Below are positions 9,518 to 18,084 of a stretch of DNA of 64,000 nt, one piece after another. A program made the position numbers and the translations under genes. How positions within the stretch are numbered: position 1 is the first letter of the stretch; every line of letters begins with the position of its first letter. The DNA is taken from NCBI GenBank assembly GCA_024742415.1, contig JANSYN010000006.1, forward strand, positions 222,127 to 286,126, in the 5' to 3' direction. The notes beneath the pieces were generated by a model. That model did no database searches. It was not told the DNA's origin and saw nothing but the letters and a program-made list of their open reading frames with translations. Source of the stretch: Gammaproteobacteria bacterium (GTDB lineage Bacteria > Pseudomonadota > Gammaproteobacteria > Pseudomonadales > Halieaceae).

Positions 9518-10981
9518 TCAATCGTTCCACACAAAGCGATAGGTGGCAGACCTGAGCTTGTAGGCAAGCACATGCGCCCCGGGCGCAGCTTCACCCGGCG
9601 TAACTTCACCCGACGTAACTTCACCCGGCATAACTTCACCGGGCGCGGGTGGCACATCATGCGCCAGCGTCACCTGGACACCCTGCGCACGCACTGACGC
9701 ATCCAGGGCGATCACCAACTCGGCGCTCCGCAGGTCCAGCGTGTCGGACACACCGCCGTAACTGACGTGGGTCTGGCTGTACCCCTGGCCGTAAACCCCT
9801 TCCAGCGAGAGCACCAGGGCATCAGGCCCCGCAGCCGCGTGCGTCAGGGGAGGGATAAACCGGATCGCGGTGTTTGCGCCGATCGACCACACGCCGGTGT
9901 CCTCTGCGCCGCGCCAGCCCGAGCTGGGCTCGTCCGTGATCAGTTCAAGGTTGCGACCGGTCAGCAAACCACCCGACCAGTGTGCCACCGCAGGCTGCTC
10001 CAGCGCTGCATGCAGCGCCCGGGTGAACGCCGTATCAAGATTGGCACCCGCACCCTGGCGGGGTGCGGGCAGGTCAAAATCGTCGCTCTGTGCGGGCATG
10101 TTGCCTGGGCTGAATTCGGCGAAGAACGCGCGATTGCTGTCTCTGAAGTGGTCGGCGATCGCCTGCCGCGCAGGCCCCTCAAGAAACGCCGAACCGCTGG
10201 AGCCGCTCGCTGCAGTGGCCGCCATGAGTGCGCGCGACAACCTGGCCAGCCGCACATAGCTCACCCCCGACACCTTGGCAATGGCCAGCACCAGCGCAGC
10301 GCGGCTGTCCAGGCTCTCGTTGATTACGCCGGTCTCATGGGCAAACTCCGCGTCCTGTTCCAGGCCGAGCCAGTTGAGAAAATCCAGCACGCTGTCGCCA
10401 CCTGCCAGAAGCTGGCGACTGAAAACGCGCACGCCAATCTGCAGCCCACCGTGAAAGTTCGCTCTCCAACGCTGGAATACCGCATGAAAATCCAGGTACG
10501 GCGGCAAGCTGGCCGGAAGCTCGCCCGGCCCGAGGTGTTCCAGCAGCGGGCCAATGGCAAAGCGTTTCGCGCGCTGCAAGGTCAGTGATTCATACAGTGA
10601 TACCTGGTCGCGAACGTACGCTAACAGCTGCACCGCGTGCCCCTCGAGCGCATGGCTCAGTTCGCGGATATCTTGCTCGCCGAGCAGGGCAAAGCCCTCC
10701 CAGGACAACAGCGCAGCGCGATAACCCGCCGCTTCACACGCGGCCAACTCCTCGCGCAGCGACTGCCGGGTTGCGGCAAAGTGGCGGCGCTGGGTGTCAT
10801 CGAGCGGCGCATTGCGGGATTGTTCTGCGGCCAACAGGAAGCAGTGGCCAAGCCCTGCGGAATAGCCGGCCTGTACAACATAGAGGCCGCGCTTTGCCAG
10901 CCAGCCCTGGTTGGCAAAGATATGGGACTGTATGGCCGTGGACCCGGTTTTGGGATAACCGATATGCAAAAATACGTTCAT
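9518..10981 (-). CDS. Sulfotransferase-like protein
   Basis: The protein begins MNVFLHIGYPKTGSTAIQ, the 5'-phosphosulfate-binding motif of PAPS-dependent sulfotransferases, followed by a typical WLAKRGLYV segment. The middle is rich in Leu/Arg helices, as in uncharacterised bacterial sulfotransferase-like proteins. The rest has no motif I recognise. The last 100 residues contain a low-complexity PGEVMPGEVTSGEVTPGE run encoded by 15-bp tandem repeats. I chose the ATG at 10981 because it places the motif at the N-terminus; ATG 10987 is equally possible, and the track start at 11062 adds an unlikely leader. No clear Shine-Dalgarno is seen. It is convergent with selO. Substrate unknown. Confidence 0.72.
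   Translation of the reverse strand: MNVFLHIGYPKTGSTAIQSHIFANQGWLAKRGLYVVQAGYSAGLGHCFLLAAEQSRNAPLDDTQRRHFAATRQSLREELAACEAAGYRAALLSWEGFALLGEQDIRELSHALEGHAVQLLAYVRDQVSLYESLTLQRAKRFAIGPLLEHLGPGELPASLPPYLDFHAVFQRWRANFHGGLQIGVRVFSRQLLAGGDSVLDFLNWLGLEQDAEFAHETGVINESLDSRAALVLAIAKVSGVSYVRLARLSRALMAATAASGSSGSAFLEGPARQAIADHFRDSNRAFFAEFSPGNMPAQSDDFDLPAPRQGAGANLDTAFTRALHAALEQPAVAHWSGGLLTGRNLELITDEPSSGWRGAEDTGVWSIGANTAIRFIPPLTHAAAGPDALVLSLEGVYGQGYSQTHVSYGGVSDTLDLRSAELVIALDASVRAQGVQVTLAHDVPPAPGEVMPGEVTSGEVTPGEAAPGAHVLAYKLRSATYRFVWND
9583..9642. repeat. Four 15-bp tandem repeats inside the sulfotransferase-like gene
   Basis: Four near-identical units of the form RYRTAACTTCACCCG run head to tail. On the minus strand they encode five-residue periods (roughly PGEVT) near the C-terminus. 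The period is a multiple of three, so copy-number change would preserve the frame. Confidence 0.8.
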
Positions 10982-11341
10982 GTGCATCCAGTAGTGGTAC
11001 GCGGTGCCAACCCGGCGACCCTGCGGTTGCGAACGGCACAAGGCTGTTGAGCGCATACTCACTGAAAAAACGCCGAAAGTCTAACGACAGCGGCAGCCCC
11101 GAGGGCGACGGCACGCAGCCCGCACAGCCTGCATTGCGCCGCGCGGGAAGAACACACCACCTCACAACCTGGCGGCAATCTGCAATACCAACGCAGCCGA
11201 TTGTGCAGGTAAGCAATTTGTAACGAAGGCGCCCTTGCGGGCTGTCATATCCGGTGACAAGCGCTACACTGGAAGTAATCCGACAACGGCGGATCAACCC
11301 CATGACCACAACTCAACACTACACAACACAGGAGATCAGTA

Positions 11342-11680
11342 ATGGCGGGATGCTATGAACTGAAAAAAGCCAAGAACGGTGAGTTCTTTTTCAATCTGCT
11401 GGCGGCCAACGGCCAGAACATCCTCAAGAGCGAGATGTACAGCTCACGAGCAGCGGCCGAGAACGGTATTGCCTCGGTGCAATCCAACTGCACTGAAGAT
11501 GGCCAGTATGAGTGCAAGGAATCTTCCAATGGCAAAGCGTACTTCGTCCTCAAGGCGAAAAACCACCAGGTGATCGGGCAAAGCCAGATGTACGAATCAG
11601 ACTCTGGCTGCCAGAACGGCATCGAGTCGTGCAAAACCAACGGCACGAGCACTACCATCAAGGACCTCACCGCCGACTAG
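11342..11680 (+). CDS. YegP family (DUF1508) protein
   Basis: The 112-residue protein consists of two tandem DUF1508 repeats: YELKKAKNGEFFFNLLAANGQNILKS and YECKESSNGKAYFVLKAKNHQVIGQS, each ending in a helix with an NGI motif. This matches the small YegP family, whose function is not defined. The ATG has a good Shine-Dalgarno (ACAGGAGATCAGTA). It appears monocistronic, with about 360 nt of non-coding DNA upstream and a GC-rich hairpin just after the stop. Confidence 0.88.
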   Translation: MAGCYELKKAKNGEFFFNLLAANGQNILKSEMYSSRAAAENGIASVQSNCTEDGQYECKESSNGKAYFVLKAKNHQVIGQSQMYESDSGCQNGIESCKTNGTSTTIKDLTAD

Positions 11681-11687
11681 CACACCC

Positions 11688-11719
11688 GGGCGCGGCCTGC
11701 CTCGCAGCGGGCCGCGCCC
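11688..11719 (+). terminator. GC-rich hairpin after yegP
   Basis: A perfect 10-bp stem, GGGCGCGGCC and GGCCGCGCCC with a 12-nt loop, begins 8 nt after the YegP stop. No T-run follows, so intrinsic termination is unproven. Confidence 0.45.
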
Positions 11720-11924
11720 CTGGCGCCCCTGGCCTCTTTACCGTCCGCTCTTTTACGGTTAACTCACCCCCCACCGCCCGTTTGCCGCCGACCAATGGTT
11801 ACGGCACGGCAACTTCTGGGGCGCCGCGCGGCCCCGCTGGGCGACGCCGATCTCGTCGCGACGACTGCAAACCAGTATACTTGCGCACTCCATGCACTGA
11901 CTGCAGATTTGCGAGCCCCGCACC

Positions 11925-13544
11925 TTGAGTATCAACTTCTTTGGTAAAACCCTTTCCGGCCCCCTGACGGTGCCTTCCGGTATCGTGACGACGGCCACAC
12001 CGATCATCCAGTATTTTTTCGACCACATTCCCCAGGTGGGCGTGCTCACCACCAAAAGCATTGGCATGGCGCCTCGCGAGGGTAACCGCGAGCCGGTGCT
12101 CAGCCAGTATGCCCCCGGTTGTTTCGTCAACGCGGTGGGGCTGACCAACCCGGGCGCGGAGCGCTCCCTGGAACTGCTCGGCCAGCTGAACATACCCAGC
12201 GACCGCTTCCTGCTGACGTCAGTCTTTGGCGGCAGTGTAGCCGAGTTTGTCGAGGTCGCCAGGCTACTGGCGCCGGTCTCGGACGGTATTGAGTTGAACC
12301 TGTCCTGCCCGCATGCCAAAGGCTACGGTATGGCCATGGGCCAGGACCCGGACCTCGTGCACGAGATCACTGCCGCGGTAAAAGCGGTGGTGGATATCCC
12401 CGTGATCCCCAAGCTGACTCCCAACACGCCGGACATCGCCACGATCGCCAAAGCCGCCATTGCCGGCGGTGCCGACGGCCTATGTGCCATCAATACCGTA
12501 GGGCCGGGTTACACCTCGGCCCACGGCCACGCGGTATTGAGCAACGGGGAAGGCGGGATTTCAGGTAAAGGCGTGCTACCCACCGGCCTGAAGTGCGTGC
12601 GCGATATCGCCGCTGTCACCGACTGCCCCATCATCGGCTGTGGCGGCGTAAGCAGCGCAGACGATGTGCGCGCCTACATGAACGCCGGCGCAACCGTTGT
12701 GGGCGTGGGCTCTTCACTGGTTGGATTGACGACCGACGAGACCGCGGCCTACTTCAAAACACTGCACCAGGACCTTCAGGGCAACACCAACCGTGCGGAA
12801 TCACACATCCGCTATGACATCGACATGCAATTCCGCCCGGTCACGCTGGTCAAGAACGAGAAGGTCTGCGCAGACATCACGCTGCTGACCTTTGACCGCA
12901 AGGTCAACATACAGCCCGGCGAGTTTATTTTTCTCTGGGTACCGGGGCTCGGTGAGAAGCCCTTCTCTGCCCTCACGGACGACCCGTTCACCCTGGTGGC
13001 CATCGACGTCGGCGAGTTCACCCATGCCCTGCTTGACCTGCCGGTGGGCACCGAGGCCTACGTGCGCGGTCCGCATGGCATTCCGGTGGCACCCGGCGAG
13101 GATCAAAAAATCATCGCCGTGGCCGGTGGTACCGGTTTGGCAGCGGTCTACCAGGTGGCCCGCGATTTCGGCAACGCAGACATCTTCGTTGGCGCGCGCA
13201 GCGCCGATCGCCTTTACTACCATGATGAATGCCACGCCGTGGCCACCGTGCACGTGGCCACCGACGACGGCAGCGAAGGCTTCAACGGGCGCGTGACCGA
13301 ATTGCTGCGCGAGCGACTGCAGGCAATGACGGCCGAGGAACGGCAGGCGCTGGTCTTTTATAACTGCGGCCCCGCGCCCATGGTACACGCGGCAGAGGCC
13401 GTGCAGCGCGAGTACTGCTCGCCGCAGCAGATCTTCAGCGCGATAGACTACCTCACCAAGTGCGGCGTGGGCTTGTGCGGCGCCTGCGCGGCGCCCGATG
13501 GCCGCCGACTCTGCGTTGACGGGCCGTTTTTGCAAGCACACTGA
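11925..13544 (+). CDS. Fused dihydroorotate dehydrogenase B: PyrD (type 1B) + PyrK electron-transfer subunit
   Basis: Residues 1-300 form a class 1B dihydroorotate dehydrogenase barrel, with FMN-site TKSIGMAPREGN, catalytic-base region NLSCPHAKGYG and a glycine-rich GCGGVSSADDV. Residues 305-539 form a PyrK-like ferredoxin-reductase module: FAD-binding PGEFIFLWVPG, NAD-binding AVAGGTGLAAV, and the C-terminal [2Fe-2S] ligands CGVGLCGACAAPDGRRLC. Separate pyrD and pyrK genes are the norm; here one 539-residue chain carries both. The start is TTG (MSINFFGK). The enzyme would oxidise dihydroorotate, or a related dihydropyrimidine, with NAD+. Substrate identity is not proven by sequence. Confidence 0.85.
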   Translation: MSINFFGKTLSGPLTVPSGIVTTATPIIQYFFDHIPQVGVLTTKSIGMAPREGNREPVLSQYAPGCFVNAVGLTNPGAERSLELLGQLNIPSDRFLLTSVFGGSVAEFVEVARLLAPVSDGIELNLSCPHAKGYGMAMGQDPDLVHEITAAVKAVVDIPVIPKLTPNTPDIATIAKAAIAGGADGLCAINTVGPGYTSAHGHAVLSNGEGGISGKGVLPTGLKCVRDIAAVTDCPIIGCGGVSSADDVRAYMNAGATVVGVGSSLVGLTTDETAAYFKTLHQDLQGNTNRAESHIRYDIDMQFRPVTLVKNEKVCADITLLTFDRKVNIQPGEFIFLWVPGLGEKPFSALTDDPFTLVAIDVGEFTHALLDLPVGTEAYVRGPHGIPVAPGEDQKIIAVAGGTGLAAVYQVARDFGNADIFVGARSADRLYYHDECHAVATVHVATDDGSEGFNGRVTELLRERLQAMTAEERQALVFYNCGPAPMVHAAEAVQREYCSPQQIFSAIDYLTKCGVGLCGACAAPDGRRLCVDGPFLQAH

Positions 13545-13649
13545 CAACACACGGGTTACCGGGCAAAAGCCGGGGCAGCCAGCGATGTGCTGCACACCTG
13601 CACCGGACCGGGCATACGCCGAACTGGCAGATTCACGGGGGCTGATGCA

Positions 13650-14300
13650 ATGCTGACGATCGATTACTACACGGACGTGCTGTGCGTCTGGGCCTGGATC
13701 GCAGAGCCGCGCGTGCAGGAACTGCAAAAACAGTTTGGCAGCGACATTCGCATCGTCGATCGCTACATCGACGTGTTTGGCAACACCGCGCACAAACTGC
13801 AACAGCAGTGGAGCCAGCGTGGCGGCCAACCAGCCTTCGCCGAGCACGTACAGGAAGCAGTTCAAGGCCATGAGAGCGCGCCGGTCAACCCTGACAACTG
13901 GGTAACCAACACCCCCACTACCTCTGCCAGTGCGCACCTGCACATCAAGGCTGTCGCGTTGACCATGGGGGTAGCGGCGGCCCGGAATTTCACGCGGGCG
14001 CTGCGCGAGGCCTTTTTTATCGATGGCCGCGATATCAGCCACGCACACACCCTTGCAGGGCTGATCGAATCATGTGACCTGGACAGCGCCGCTGTTAACG
14101 CAGCCCTGCACGACGGTAGCGCCATGGCCGCACTGATGAGCGATTACCAGGCCGCCCGTAGCCTGCACCTGCGCGGCAGCCCGTCCTACGTGATGAACAA
14201 TGAACGGCAGATTCTTTACGGTAACGTGGGCTACCGCGTGCTCAGTGCGAACGTTGAAGAACTGCTGCGCGAGGTGCCCCACGAAGCGAGCTGGTGCTAG
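13650..14300 (+). CDS. DsbA/FrnE-family thioredoxin-fold protein with degenerate CXXC
   Basis: From the ATG at 13650 the 216-residue protein begins MLTIDYYTDVLCVWAWIAEP. This fits the DsbA/2-hydroxychromene-2-carboxylate isomerase superfamily, with a helical insertion and a C-terminal cis-Pro segment (RGSPSYVMNNERQILYGNVGYR). The usual CPWC is CVWA, so the second cysteine is missing and a disulfide-exchange role is doubtful. Glutathione- or CoA-linked isomerase chemistry is an alternative. The track start at GTG 13587 adds 21 unconserved residues. It lies 105 nt after the PyrD-PyrK gene on the same strand. No signal peptide, so cytoplasmic. Confidence 0.78.
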   Translation: MLTIDYYTDVLCVWAWIAEPRVQELQKQFGSDIRIVDRYIDVFGNTAHKLQQQWSQRGGQPAFAEHVQEAVQGHESAPVNPDNWVTNTPTTSASAHLHIKAVALTMGVAAARNFTRALREAFFIDGRDISHAHTLAGLIESCDLDSAAVNAALHDGSAMAALMSDYQAARSLHLRGSPSYVMNNERQILYGNVGYRVLSANVEELLREVPHEASWC

Positions 14301-14349
14301 TCGCGCTTCGGCTCATTCTATTCATGGCTGGTATCCCGTCGCTGCACAC

Positions 14350-15240
14350 CTAGCGGCGGCGAAACGCCGTATTGCCTGGCAGCCCCATGCGGCGCGCTGC
14401 CTGCACTGCCGGATGGCCGGGCACGGCAAGGCGATCCAGCCACCTGCCCGCACGGCACAACAGGCGATGCTCACGCGCGCTCAGGACCTCAGTGCCCGGC
14501 AAGCCCAGGCGCTGCTGCACAGGCGCAGGCAGCAAGCTGATTGCTGCGCGTATGCACGGGCCCTGCAACCAGCGCAAGGGCCAGGGCAGCGCCGGCGTGG
14601 ACCACATGATATCGAGAAACTCGGTGACAATTGCATGGTCGCGCAGCAGTGGCAACATGGCCGCAAACAGCGCCTGTTGTTCTGCCTCACTGACGGGCGC
14701 ACCGGTTGCGCCATAGAGCTGCGCAGCAGGCTGCGACTCGCGGTAAAACTGGTCGCGCTCTGCCTGCGACAACGGCTGCACAAACTCATGGTAGGCGCGC
14801 AGAAAACCAAATGACGCGGTGGCCTGCACCCAGTTCATCAACTCGGGCTGCAGCGCCTGGTAGCCTTGCCCCTCGGGCGTAACGCCGCTGACCTGAGCGT
14901 GCATGCGGGTGATGCCGGCAATCATCGCTTCGGCAACGCTGCGCGGACCATACACCGTCACCATCGCTGCAAGTCCGGTACGCTGCATACGCGCCAACGG
15001 CTCGCTGCGAAAATTGCTGTGTTCCCAGACGCCGGTGCGCACCCGGGGCTCGGCCAACTCCAGCAGCACCGCGGTGATACCGCCAATAAACAGTGAGATG
15101 GGATTTTTAAACACGCGCCACGACACAGAATCCGCCGCTGCCAGGGCCGGTTCGCCTGCCGGCGCGGAAAAATCCACGACCGGCAAACCTGCCTTCTTGC
15201 CAAGGGTGCGCTGCACCAGCCCAGACACTGTGTTAGTCAT
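14350..15240 (-). CDS. Oxygenase MpaB family protein (DUF2236)
   Basis: The 296-residue protein carries the DUF2236 hallmarks: an early ELAEPRVRTGVWEHSNF, a central ITRMHAQVSG and MNWVQATASFGFLRAYHEF, and a C-terminal helical part. The family includes latex-clearing protein Lcp and fungal MpaB, which use a histidine-ligated heme for oxidative cleavage. The H-A-Q and W-V-Q-A-T segments sit where family members keep conserved residues. It has no signal peptide, unlike Lcp. A downstream TonB receptor gene on the same strand may be co-expressed. Substrate unknown. Confidence 0.8.
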   Translation of the reverse strand: MTNTVSGLVQRTLGKKAGLPVVDFSAPAGEPALAAADSVSWRVFKNPISLFIGGITAVLLELAEPRVRTGVWEHSNFRSEPLARMQRTGLAAMVTVYGPRSVAEAMIAGITRMHAQVSGVTPEGQGYQALQPELMNWVQATASFGFLRAYHEFVQPLSQAERDQFYRESQPAAQLYGATGAPVSEAEQQALFAAMLPLLRDHAIVTEFLDIMWSTPALPWPLRWLQGPCIRAAISLLPAPVQQRLGLPGTEVLSAREHRLLCRAGRWLDRLAVPGHPAVQAARRMGLPGNTAFRRR

Positions 15241-15288
15241 GCCACACTGCCCGGTTCACACGCGCCAGTCATCTTGATGCCCTTTTCA

Positions 15289-17814
15289 TCAGAACCGGTA
15301 AGTCAACGTCGCACCATAGGTACGCGCCTTGCCCGGCAAGCGTACCCACGTGTTGGCGTTCTGGGTAACCGCCAGCCAGTAGTATTCATCGGTGAGATTG
15401 GAACCCCACAGGTTGATATCCCAGCTGGCATCCAGCGCGTAGATACCGATACCGCCGTTGAGCACACCAAAGGCGTCTACGCGGGCTTCGGCGCTGTCTT
15501 CCAGGTCCCCGGCGGAATCCGTCTGGTAGCGACCGTTCAGGTTGATACTCAGGCCCAGGCTCTGGGTGAGCGGGCGGTTGTACAGCAGCGTCAGGGTGCC
15601 GGACACTTCCGGGCTGTACAAAAACTTCGCCCCGTCGTAGTCGGCCGGCTGGCCCAGCGAATCGATGCCGATGTAATCCTGGATCTCCGTGTGCAGTAAC
15701 GTTGCCGCGGCGATCGCTGTGAAGTGCTCGGTGATGCCCCAGGTCAGCTCGGTATCCAGGCCATAGGCTTCCGACTTGGGTACATTGGCCAGCCGTGCAA
15801 GAATCGTAAAAATAGGATCACGAAAAAACACCGCCAGTTGTTTGTCGTCGTAGTCGTAATAAAACACTGACGCGTTCCACTGCATGCGTTGTTGCAGCAG
15901 TGTCGCCTTCACACCCAGCTCGTAGGCCAATAACTCTTCCTGGCCCACCGGTGCATTCTGGGTGGAAATATTCGCCGCGTTAACGGGCGTATTGCCGGCC
16001 TTGGCGCCCTGTGACACCGAACCATAGAGCAGCGTGTCTGGGTCGACAAACCAGTCCAGCTCAAGGCGCCAGGCGATATTGTCTTCGTTGGTTTGCGACT
16101 CCACCAGGCCGTAGGTGATGGTCTCGGGGTCAAAGGTATTGCACTCGCCCTGCTCGATCTCATCCACCAGTGCGCCGTACTCCGCCAGGAACAGCGCGCG
16201 GTTGGTCACGTTCACATTGGGCAGCATGTTGCCGTTGAAATCCCGTGAGCAACCGCCGTAATCCTGCGAATCTTCGGTATAGCGCAGCCCCGCGGTGAGC
16301 GAGAGGTCTTCCATCAGCTCCTGCGTGGCACTGGCAAACACGCTCCAGGATTCTACGTCCATGTGCGCCTCGTCACGGAACGTACGAAACGCCTGCGTCG
16401 CCTCTTCAACGGTGTAGCCGCCCGCGTTAAAGGGCGAGTCCAGCAGCGGCACCGTGAAGGCACGGATCAGGCCGACATTGGCATTTTGCCCCAGCAGCGT
16501 GCGGTTGGAATCGAGGATGTCGTCTTTGGCGTAGTAGGCCCCCAGCAGCCATTGGGTGTCGTTCCACTCACCTTCCAGGCGCAATTCCTGCGAGAGGCTC
16601 TCTATGCTGCCGTCCAAATCCTGCACCAGAAGCTCATAGGGTGCCCCGCCAAAATCGACCAGCGCCTTACGCTCGAGGTCCTGGTAGCCGGTCAGGGCAT
16701 TCAGGCGCATGCCGTTATCGAACTCGTAGTTGATGGCGAGCTTCAACGCGTGCAGCTCGCTGTCTTCGGCCAGGTCACCCCCCAGCCCCAGCCCGGTGCC
16801 GATATCAGCGCTGCGCTGCGCGCGCGGTGCCCAATCGGCCTCGTTGTTATTGCGCGGCGCGTTCTGTTCAATGTAATCCAACAGGCCGGGCGCGTTGAAG
16901 GCGCTGTCGGCGGTCGAGGCGCTCAGCCCGGTGGCCTGCGAGGCCAGCGTGTCAGACTGGTTTAGCCACCCGTTGTACGACACATCAATGGCTAACTGCG
17001 GCGTAGGCGCAAAGGCCAGCGCAGCGCGCAAGCCGTACTTGTGCACCTCACCCTGCGTGTCGCTGGAACTGTTGGATTTTTGCCAGCCTTCGCCGCTGTC
17101 TTCAGTGCGCAGTGCAAGCCGCCCGGAGAGTTGATCCGTCAACGGCCCGCTGACCATACCTTCGAAGTTGGTGGTTTCAAAGTTGCCCAGCTCCATGCGG
17201 GCCATACCTTCAAACGCATCGGCGGGCTTGTTGGTGACAAGGTTAATCAACCCGGCCGTGGTGTTGCGCCCGAACAGTGTGCCCTGGGGGCCTTTCAATA
17301 CCTCCACGCGCTGCATGTCGAACACGGGGCCAGAGTTCATAATCGGGTACGGGTAGGCCACTTCGTCGATGTACGTTCCCACTGTGGAGGTCGCCGACAT
17401 ATTCACCGTGTTGAAGCCGATACCCCGCAGGGTATACGTGGGCACACCCTGGTAGCTCTGGGCCACGGTAAAACTGGGCACCAGTGCGGTGAGGTCCGAC
17501 ACGCTGTCGATACGCAGGCGCTCCAGTTGTTCGCCGGTATAGGCCTGCACGTCCAGGCCGACATCGTTGGCGGTTTGTTCCATACGGCGCGCGGTGACGA
17601 TCACCATTTCCAGGGGCTTGACCTGCTCGGCGGACGATTCCGCCGCGCCTGACGACAACGGCAGCAGGGCCAGCAGTACCGGCACCACACAAGCTGTCGC
17701 ACTTGTCGCCACGCCTGTTCGAGCCACGGCAAGCCGCCCGGTGTTTGCCGTACCCATCCCTGCCGTATTCATCGTGGCGTTGAGGCTGGCACCGTCGTCG
17801 TTCTGCGTCGTCAT
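15289..17814 (-). CDS. TonB-dependent outer-membrane receptor
   Basis: The 841-residue protein has an N-terminal hydrophobic export segment (VVPVLLALLPLSSGAAES), a plug domain (VIVTARRMEQTANDVGLDVQAY, then LRGIGF and GTLFGRNTTAGLINLVT) and a long beta-barrel ending in the aromatic residue F (YGATLTYRF). It imports a scarce or bulky ligand across the outer membrane using TonB energy. The ATG at 17814, preceded by AGAGGATAATAAT, is preferred to the track start at 17865. The signal peptide is unusually long, about 60 residues before the cleavage region. The family resembles the many receptors of unknown ligand in marine gammaproteobacteria, often tied to terpenoid, steroid or aromatic substrates. 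Confidence 0.92.
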   Translation of the reverse strand: MTTQNDDGASLNATMNTAGMGTANTGRLAVARTGVATSATACVVPVLLALLPLSSGAAESSAEQVKPLEMVIVTARRMEQTANDVGLDVQAYTGEQLERLRIDSVSDLTALVPSFTVAQSYQGVPTYTLRGIGFNTVNMSATSTVGTYIDEVAYPYPIMNSGPVFDMQRVEVLKGPQGTLFGRNTTAGLINLVTNKPADAFEGMARMELGNFETTNFEGMVSGPLTDQLSGRLALRTEDSGEGWQKSNSSSDTQGEVHKYGLRAALAFAPTPQLAIDVSYNGWLNQSDTLASQATGLSASTADSAFNAPGLLDYIEQNAPRNNNEADWAPRAQRSADIGTGLGLGGDLAEDSELHALKLAINYEFDNGMRLNALTGYQDLERKALVDFGGAPYELLVQDLDGSIESLSQELRLEGEWNDTQWLLGAYYAKDDILDSNRTLLGQNANVGLIRAFTVPLLDSPFNAGGYTVEEATQAFRTFRDEAHMDVESWSVFASATQELMEDLSLTAGLRYTEDSQDYGGCSRDFNGNMLPNVNVTNRALFLAEYGALVDEIEQGECNTFDPETITYGLVESQTNEDNIAWRLELDWFVDPDTLLYGSVSQGAKAGNTPVNAANISTQNAPVGQEELLAYELGVKATLLQQRMQWNASVFYYDYDDKQLAVFFRDPIFTILARLANVPKSEAYGLDTELTWGITEHFTAIAAATLLHTEIQDYIGIDSLGQPADYDGAKFLYSPEVSGTLTLLYNRPLTQSLGLSINLNGRYQTDSAGDLEDSAEARVDAFGVLNGGIGIYALDASWDINLWGSNLTDEYYWLAVTQNANTWVRLPGKARTYGATLTYRF

Positions 17815-18084
17815 ATTATTATCCTCTATTGACGTTGCTGCAGCGGTTGCGTGCGCCGATGCCATCGTCGAAGGCCGCCCGCTACTCGAAAGGCACCCCG
17901 CATGACACTGCGCGACTATTCCCTAGTAAAGTCATGTCCGGGCCATAAGTCCAGCGAGGTCTGATTGGCGTCGCAACTAGTTAAACCAGCTACCGGCTTC
18001 AATGCAGTGGCCTGAGCCGGGCGAGGCGCAGCAGCACGCACCTTGGTACGCTATACACCCAGGCAGCCATTGGACGCACACGCC

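Noticed and set aside
10988-11341. Possible gene or RNA in the gap between the sulfotransferase-like gene and yegP
   Set aside because: Nothing beyond the yegP ribosome site and a weak TACACT -10-like hexamer could be supported.
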